The notes under the pieces are model-generated. The model searched no databases. It was not told where the DNA came from and worked only from the letters and a program-made list of their open reading frames with translations. The translations under genes and the position numbers were made by a program. This document shows, piece after piece, positions 17,528-23,316 of a DNA stretch of 23,316 nt; positions within the stretch are counted from its first letter, which is position 1, and each line of letters starts with the position of its first letter. Origin of the DNA: Chara braunii (lineage: Eukaryota; Streptophyta; Charophyceae; Charales; Characeae); the NCBI GenBank assembly GCA_003427395.1, contig BFEA01000020.1:1980065-2003380 (forward strand), given 5' to 3'.

Positions 17528-18006
17528 CATGACCTGTGATCACTGATACACGTGTACACGTGTGCACTATTGAGGATTTGATCTCACTGGTCCCTTGCAA
17601 AACCCCCCTACCATCACACGAAGCCAGATCTCCACTTTAAGATCTCATAGATTTGAGTTCACCGATCTTTCACAAAACCACCTACCGCAAGTGCCACCAC
17701 AAGAGACCCAATGTTGACTTTTGAGGTTGGCTTAGATAAGACTATAGATTTGGTCAAATTAAGATTTAGATTATATATCGTCACAAATAGAACTGCCCGG
17801 TAAACCATAGGCAGAGAGAGAGAAGAGGACAACAAACGAGGGGCTGTGACAATATATATATCGTCACAAATATATATATATTGTCACAAACAGAACTGCC
17901 CGGTAAACCGTAGGCAGAGAGAGAGAAGAGGACAACAAACGAGGGGCTGTGACAAACTGTTTCGTCGGAGTTTCACTGACTCATCAGGAGGCTGAACCCT
18001 CAACAG

Positions 18007-18044
18007 CTGTCTCTTATACACATCTAGATGTGTATAAGAGACAG
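18007..18044. other. Nextera mate-pair junction adapter (assembly artefact)
   Basis: The 38 bases are exactly CTGTCTCTTATACACATCT followed by its reverse complement, AGATGTGTATAAGAGACAG. These are two Tn5 mosaic ends head to head, the junction adapter left when a mate-pair library fragment is circularised. Translated, it gives SYTHLDVYKRQ, a known contaminant peptide. The sequences at 18006 and 18045 are therefore the two ends of one fragment, probably kilobases apart in the genome. Confidence 0.97.
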
Positions 18045-18302
18045 CTCACTACCTTAACCAAAATCAAAGTAGACTATCACTCACCCACACCAGATGGAAA
18101 ACTCTACAGACTGTCGGTTCACACCCCATCACAAGCCAGCAAAACATCCACGAAACAAAGAAAGGTCTGTCACAGCCAAAAAATACACTCCAGACACNCC
18201 GCTGGCACTAGAGGCACAGCATGGCCGCCTAGTAACGGCCCCGACCACTGCCGCTCGACCTGACCGGAAAAAACCGTAGCAGGAAGCTAGCGAAGTCGTA
18301 GC
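18045..18302. other. Unassigned segment right of the adapter, with an N
   Basis: This piece lies between the adapter and the next copy of the TA repeat. It has an undetermined base at 18198. An open frame continues through it, but it starts in adapter sequence and has no recognisable motif. Its true genomic neighbour on the left is unknown. Confidence 0.5.
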
Positions 18303-18328
18303 ATATATCGTCACAAACAGAACTGCCC

Positions 18329-18365
<37 letters not shown>

Positions 18366-18566
18366 TCAAATAGAACTGCCCGGTAAACCGTATATATATA
18401 TATATATATATATCGTCAAATAGAACTGCCTGGTAAACCGTAGACAGAGAGGGAGAAGAGGACAACAAACGAGGGGCTGTGACAAACTGTTTTGTCGGAG
18501 TTTCACCGACTCATATTTATATATATATATCGTCAAATAGATATATATATATATATATCGTCACAT

Positions 18567-19689
18567 ATATATATATATATATTTTGGGACTCCGGTCTAT
18601 TCGTGGGGAGCAGCACGTGCTGGGAACCGGACCCAGCTTCCCATATGAAAGCTTTACAGATTATGTGCGATACCGGGGCCATTCCCCGGCTTCAGCTGAG
18701 AATCAATCAAGGGAATTCAGAGACCCTGCAAACTGAGATTAAGATTAGATTAGAAGAAAAAAAGAAAGAGTAAAGAACTTCAAAGAAGTCCCTGGTTCAT
18801 TTTCCTTATTGATAGAAACTTACCCGACCAATCTCTATGAGAATCTTGCCATTGTCCATCGCTGCAGATAGCTGTGTCCGGTACAGTATAAAGCCAAATC
18901 TCTGATTTCACAAAGACAGAAATGGCATGAGGCAAATTGAGGGTGAGTTCTATTCCCCTCATCTGATATACGCCACGTCATTATGGTCTTCGTCTGAACA
19001 CAACGTGCCCTCATCATGATCGTATCGAACAGGAAAGACAGCATGTATACATTCATGATCAGAGTGCGTTGTGTTCGGCGGGGGGAGAGGTGGGGGGGGA
19101 GAGGAAGAAAGATGCTAGGTCAGACATAATGAATTTATGATACATGGCAGTTTGCATACGTCCTTATACACACACACAAAATAAAAAAAGAAAAAAAAAA
19201 ACCTTCCTTACATACAATGTCTCTGCTGATCCATGCTGAATGGAGCCATGCCCACTTTTTTCCCTTTCTCTGTCACTTCTGAGCATAGAAAAAAAAAAAA
19301 GATGGAACTTTATGGAAGCCAACGTGGCTATATTTCGCTATAAGATTCCGTCATTTGTTTACTATTTTTTTTTTAGCACCTTTTTTTATGACAAAGAGGA
19401 TCTCAAAGTGCTCAATGTAACTAGACAAGCTGCATGACTAAGAGTGTACTCACACCATGACCTTTTCGGATGCACGTGACCACAATAACGGTATGCCCTG
19501 GATGTATCTGACCGCAACTGCATCCACAAATTTGTCACAAACATTATTCCCGTAGTGCAAGTACGCCCTCATACTTAAATGGAGTGCTCTATAGACATCA
19601 TTCGTCGGAGTACAAGTGTTCCAGAAATAGGCTGGAACCTCCCATGAGCAGCACTCGTCAAAACTGAGAGAGTGCACGCCAGAGAGCGA
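18567..19689. other. Unassigned region
   Basis: No gene is supported. Notable are the 12-bp palindrome CAGCACGTGCTG (18611-18622, contains a G-box), a G-rich run near 19079-19105 and A-rich runs near 19180-19202 and 19290-19301. Confidence 0.45.
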
Positions 19690-19990
19690 TGGTTCCAAGT
19701 GCAGCCAGGTGAGCACAGTTCCAAGCTCCATGTTCCCAGTTCCAGCCAGGAAGGCACAGTTCCAAGTTCCAAGTTCTAGCTGTGAAGGCACAGTTCAAAC
19801 TTCGCAGTTCCAGTTAGGGCAACAGTTCCAAGCTCCAGCCAGGCAGGGACAGTTCCAAGTTCCAGCCAGGCAGGGACAGTTCCAAGTTCCAGCCAGGCAG
19901 GCACAGTTCCAAGTTCAAGCCAGGCAGGCACAGTATCAAGGCACAGCTCCGGGCAGGCAGGTACAGTCCCAAGTGTTCGAAGTGTTCCAC
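19690..19990 (+). repeat. 27-bp minisatellite
   Basis: Four close units occupy 19822-19848, 19849-19875, 19876-19902 and 19903-19929, each starting ACAGTTCCAAG and ending CCAGCCAGGCAGGG or similar. A partial fifth follows, and weaker units built on GTTCCAAG and CCAGC flank them from about 19690 to 19990. Because 27 is a multiple of three and the unit lacks stops, open frames appear on both strands (FQVPARQGQ repeats on plus, LELGTVPAW on minus). I read these as by-products of the repeat, not genes. Confidence 0.85.
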
Positions 19991-20930
19991 ATGTTCCAAG
20001 TTCCAAGTTCAAGAAAGGCGTGGGCGGGTAGCAGATTGTTGGGCAGAGCCTATTTCTTGTGCTATTTTCTGAACTGCTTGTACACTGGGATTCGACCTCA
20101 GGAACTGAAGCACCTCTTTTTTGCAAGTTTGAGTCAGGCTTTGCGGCCAGGATTTGAACCCAGGCAGGTGATTTGACGGGTGAGTAGGTTTCAGGTGTTG
20201 TGGGCTGCAACATAGGCAGAGCAGCATTGCGGGCTGAATGCCTCATTTTGCTAAAAAAGACTTGCCCGCCAGCTCTAAACACAATTTTTGCTTTTTTGAC
20301 AAATCCAGCATGATCAAGACAGTTTAAAACAGAATGGCATAGTCCTTTTTTCGAAAAAGCGACATCCTTGAGATATCATCATTGAACTGACCGGCCCTTG
20401 TTCAGTGATTGTTTTTTGTTGTGCAATCGCAGAAAGCAAACTTGGATCAATCAACTCTTGTTCAAAACTTCATATTTAAGCATTGGAGAAATCTGAATTT
20501 GATCTAAATAACCTTTCACAGCTGCATAAATAACAACAACTAGTTTTAGGTAATAGACGAGCTCAAAACGGTGAAGGCAGGCCAAGTTAACACTGTAATG
20601 AACCCAGTCTTGTCATCCAATCATGTCGCAGATAACAATGTCGTGCAATGTCATGAGATAATCAATCCAATAAGTCCATCAGTTCGAAGTCATTGAAGTA
20701 CATGTTTCCTCATTACCACGTGTATGTCTCCAAGTCCACAGTATCCAGAAAAGGAGAGGAGGGAAGAATAGGCAGTTGGAAGAAGCAGTGTAATGCCCTC
20801 TTCTCCTTCAGGCTCCCCACCTCTGCCACATCAGCAATCTGTACTCAATTTGGCACATCGACACTCCCTACTCAATACGCCACATCAGCATCAGCAATAT
20901 GCACACAATGTGCCACGCCAGTGCAATAAA
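19991..20930. other. Unassigned region with a tRNA-like motif and imperfect repeats
   Basis: GATTTGAAC at 20151-20159 (minus strand GTTCAAATC) is a second B-box-like match, in the context CCAGGATTTGAACCCAGG. Near 20815-20930, GCCACATCAGCA and CAATNTGYACWCAAT-like phrases recur imperfectly. The stretch 20270-20690 shows nothing recognisable. Confidence 0.4.
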
Positions 20931-21003
20931 TCGCAGTTTCCCAGTGGGGCTGTACACTAAGTGTTTGGCTTTGTAGTTTGTTTTCTTGTTTTGAGCCTTG
21001 CGG

Positions 21004-21070
21004 GACTTGATCCCGTGACCTGTAACTCTTGTGTTTTGTTAGTGAGTGTTGTGCCCTATGGGACTTGATC
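21004..21070 (-). repeat. Two tRNA-like T-arm motifs in a 58-bp repeat
   Basis: GGGACTTGATCCC occurs at about 21002-21014 and 21060-21072. Minus-strand GATCAAGTC matches the B-box consensus at every position, and the GGGA/TCCC flanks form a T-arm-like stem. The first copy is followed by GACCTGTAACTC, similar to GACCTGTGATCAC after the motif at 17518, supporting a common tRNA-like source. Confidence 0.4.
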
Positions 21071-21601
21071 CCTGAGTCTGTCACTAGTAGTCTCTGTTTG
21101 GTAGCCTTAGGCCATTCGACCTTTTCCTTTTGCCTTGTCATAGGTCTAGGCCCCCTTTTCCCCCTATTTCCATGTAGATGCAGATGAGTACTGGGTTGTT
21201 GCCTTTTGGAGTCGGTCGTAGGTCTAGGCAGAGGGTAGAAGTAGCGGGCAGGAAATTTGGTTCGAGTCTTTTCACGTTTTGTTGGCTGGGGAACTCTGCC
21301 CGTCCGTTGCTGGAGCGCTGCTGCTCTATTTTGGGCGAGGCCATCTTCTTCCTCGAAGCCCAGCCATAGCTGGGGTTGGGAAACAAAGTTGAAGATCGCA
21401 CTGCTGCTATTTCGCAGCTCTGCATGAGAGCTTCCACAGGACTGTGTTGTTGGGTTTGGGTGCTGCCATCTTCCACTTGGCAGCCATATCTGCTGTTCCT
21501 CCTCTCGAGGAACTTTGTCTTCTTCGAAGTGCTGGATCAGTTGTCTCCTTCTTCATCAGGACTTCCAGCGCTGCACTTCCGTGCGGGTGCTGAGCTGGCG
21601 C

Positions 21602-21981
21602 TGTTATCATTAGGGTTGCTGGTTCAGATTGGCACGTTGTGACAGCTGTGGGGTTACTGCTGCTAGCCAGGGGTATGAGGTGGCGAGGAGGAAGAAGAAG
21701 ACTCCTGCATACTTCGTTGAACACTTGTTTCTGGTTGTTCGGGGTTGTTGCAAACACGGTTGAGATTCTTGGAACAAGTACTCTGGATTGATTGGAGGAG
21801 GACGAGGGATTGCAGAATTGAAATTCGTTTTTCAATTCCCTGTGTATTTTGAGCTTCCACTGTGCATATCTTCTCTCCCGTTTTGTGTGGATTTGCCTCC
21901 TTCGAGTCTACTCTGCAATTACATGCGTGTATGGGAACGTGTGAATTCGTTGTGGATTGAAGTTCAATCGGGTACATAACA
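21602..21981 (+). mobile_element. Candidate Ty1/copia 5' LTR
   Basis: The right end is set by ATAACA at 21976-21981, two bases before a tRNA-iMet-type PBS. The left end is proposed at TGTTAT (21602), giving perfect 6-bp terminal inverted repeats (TGTTAT...ATAACA) and a length of 380 bp, within the normal range for copia LTRs. No second LTR lies in the window and no flanking target duplication can be tested. The left boundary is inference. Confidence 0.5.
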
Positions 21982-21983
21982 GC

Positions 21984-21995
21984 TGGTATCGGAGC
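21984..21995 (+). promoter_or_regulatory. Primer-binding site, initiator-Met tRNA type
   Basis: TGGTATCGGAGC matches the classic plant copia PBS TGGTATCAGAGC at 11 of 12 bases. It begins two bases after the CA that ends the proposed LTR. This is the expected site for priming by initiator tRNA-Met. Confidence 0.7.
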
Positions 21996-22875
21996 TGCGA
22001 TCGTGTGCAACCAGCGAGCAATTGAGTGGCAACCTCCTTTCTGAGCGGCGGTTGGAGTAGNGACTTGTTGTCCACTTTCTTCAACGGATGTCGTTGGTGA
22101 GACGTGGTGGAAGGTAGTGTGCGAGGGGAGAATTACCGCTGTCAAAAAAAAAAAAAAAAAAAGATGCGGAGTGGTGGAACGTTCCTTGGAAGTTTTGGGT
22201 GGCGAGAGTGGAGTTGAACGCAGCATCAACCCTAAGTGGGCTGGTTGACCTGAGGGCCTTGTGACCCTCAAGTTACAGCCCTTGCCTGTTGACGGTGTGT
22301 TCGACCGGCTGGGCCGCTGCTGTGGTTATTTCGACAAGTTACTTGATTCGAAGACTGGGGGAATCTTCGATGCAGGTCTGACATCAGCGTCAGCCTGCTT
22401 CTACGATTTTCTGCTGCAGATTGGCGGTCAATGGTTGACCGCTTGGATATCTTCAATCAGGTTTCATTTAAGTGAGTCCGTTCCGTATATTTCCTGGTGC
22501 GACATCAGACCCTGTCTGTGTCTGTCAGCGTCTGTCAGTCGTCAGTCCGTTTGCACTCTAGATCAGACCGCTTGTCAGTTAACGTTTTGGCTGTTTCTGA
22601 CCCGTCTCTAAGTTTGTTTTAATCTTATAATGGAATTGCTTTGACCTACCCTGGCTTGATGTGATTGCCTGCCAGTACTGGAAGTGCCTACCGTAAACCG
22701 TGTCCGTTTCAGCCGCCTGTTTTGGTCTGTCAGTCAGTCCTGTCTGTTGGCAATTATTATATGCAGTCAGAAAAGTGTCAGTCCGTTAATGTTGACTTCT
22801 GCCTGCGTCAGATGTCAGGTCCTTAGTCGAATGGCATATTCAATCTTGAATAGAGCAAAGAATGCAGACTGCATT
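21996..22875 (+). other. Region after the copia PBS, no recognisable gag
   Basis: An N lies at 22061 and a run of 19 As at 22144-22162. A 116-codon frame (22261-22611, from a GTG) has no gag, CCHC, protease or RT motif. The hairpin GCGGTCAA-TGG-TTGACCGC lies at 22424-22442. From 22500 to 22810 the motif GTCAGTC or GTCTGTCAG recurs often. Either the copia element is cut short here or its coding part lies outside the window. Confidence 0.4.
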
Positions 22876-23316
22876 TGCGGTTTCTGAAATCCGATCCGGT
22901 CTTATTTTTATTTATTTTTTCCTGATTGCATAAATCAAGTATGTGTCTCCCTTGTGCATACTCCCACACACAATGAACAGTAGTCTGACAATAGACAAAG
23001 ATAGAGAAGATGAGGACCGAGTTTCACAGTTTATATTATCAGAAATATAAATACAAAATGTTTCAAAGTTCCCCTGAGTCCAGCGCTCATCAGCGCAACA
23101 CCAATATCTTGCCAACTCATCAATATGCCTTCCAGTGAATCAGTGCTACCCCTGCAGATAGTCTCCAAGTCATCAATGTGGTCACCACTCATCAGCGCCA
23201 CCTCTGCAGGTCACATCCAACTCAGGTAAGTATCTACCATAGCCAACCTTGAATGAACACTCTCAGCCTCAATCCCTTCCTCCTATGATGCATACACACT
23301 CTTCAATACTCATGAG
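22876..23316. other. Unassigned right edge
   Basis: The phrase CTCATCAGCGC occurs at about 23087-23097 and 23188-23198, and CTGCAG recurs with it, suggesting a loose repeat of roughly 100 bp. No gene is supported. Confidence 0.4.

Larger units (their letters stand above)
17779..18566 (+). repeat. Cluster of a (TA)n-associated MITE-like repeat with nested truncations
   Basis: A short element opens CGTCACAAA(T/C)AGAACTGCCCGG and reads TAAACC-TAGGCAGAGAGAG, then GAGGACAACAAACGAGGGGCTGTGAC. It is flanked by TA dinucleotide runs and has GTCACA/TGTGAC ends. The fullest copies are 17779-17851, 17882-18006 (extends past TGTGAC) and 18413-18514 (likewise). Truncated copies are 18308-18330 (stops at CCCGGTA), 18363-18392 (stops at AAACCGTA), 18530-18540 (stops at AAATAG) and 18559-18566 (stops at GTCACA). 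All copies share the left end and fall into TA runs at an internal TA or A. The order of copies is suspect because of the adapter at 18007. Confidence 0.75.

Noticed and set aside
17949-18263. 104-codon open frame on the plus strand
   Set aside because: It runs through the mosaic-end adapter and includes the contaminant peptide SYTHLDVYKRQ, so it joins unrelated sequences.
18229-18736. Open frames with runs of Tyr-Ile on both strands
   Set aside because: They are translations of (TA)n microsatellite.
19709-20282. 155- and 168-codon frames on opposite strands
   Set aside because: Both are produced by the 27-bp stop-free minisatellite; neither has motifs beyond the repeat.
22261-22611. 116-codon frame after the copia PBS as gag
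   Set aside because: There is no CCHC knuckle, no gag motif and no ATG near its start; it may be a chance frame.

Overview
This is nuclear DNA from a eukaryote, almost certainly a streptophyte (land plant or charophyte alga). The evidence is a decayed Ty3/gypsy retrotransposon with a tRNA-Asp-type primer-binding site, the 5' end of a probable Ty1/copia element with a tRNA-iMet-type primer-binding site, large amounts of non-coding repeats, and no bacterial gene organisation. The gag and reverse transcriptase remind me of elements I associate with Chara braunii. That is recollection, not a database match. No intact cellular gene, rRNA, tRNA or CRISPR array is visible. The window is a piece of a draft assembly: it contains a Nextera mate-pair junction adapter at 18007-18044 and single Ns at 18198 and 22061, so order and contiguity around 18 kb are not reliable.

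Layout. 1-2900: non-coding DNA unusually dense in perfect hairpins and palindromes, with a 131-bp duplication, two A-rich tracts that look like minus-strand introns, a fragment of a (TA)n-associated repeat and a 28-bp-arm inverted repeat. 3540-4370: a family of short hairpins that share one core but have different stems, with base changes matched across the stem. 4651-5240: five diverged copies of a ~122-bp tandem repeat. 6209(?)-13597: a Ty3/gypsy element, 5' LTR - PBS - gag - protease - RT/RNase H - integrase, truncated at its 3' end and broken by many stops and frameshifts. 13618-15070: a GC-rich island and a 117-bp duplication. 15083-15424: an orphan 113-codon ORF. 15540-17340: two copies of one repeat, the first split by a ~0.94-kb insertion. 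17779-18566: a cluster of nested, truncated copies of the (TA)n-associated repeat, interrupted by the adapter. 19690-19990: a 27-bp minisatellite. 21602-21995: candidate copia LTR and PBS. The rest is unassigned.

Nothing here forms a working pathway. The retroelement genes once made a single Gag-Pol unit, but gag, protease and integrase are all broken; only the RT/RNase H block keeps a long open frame (358 codons). The best candidates for something undescribed are the hairpin family at 3589-4363, the hairpin-packed tract at 366-735, and the TA-anchored repeat whose copies all start alike but stop at different internal TA sites.
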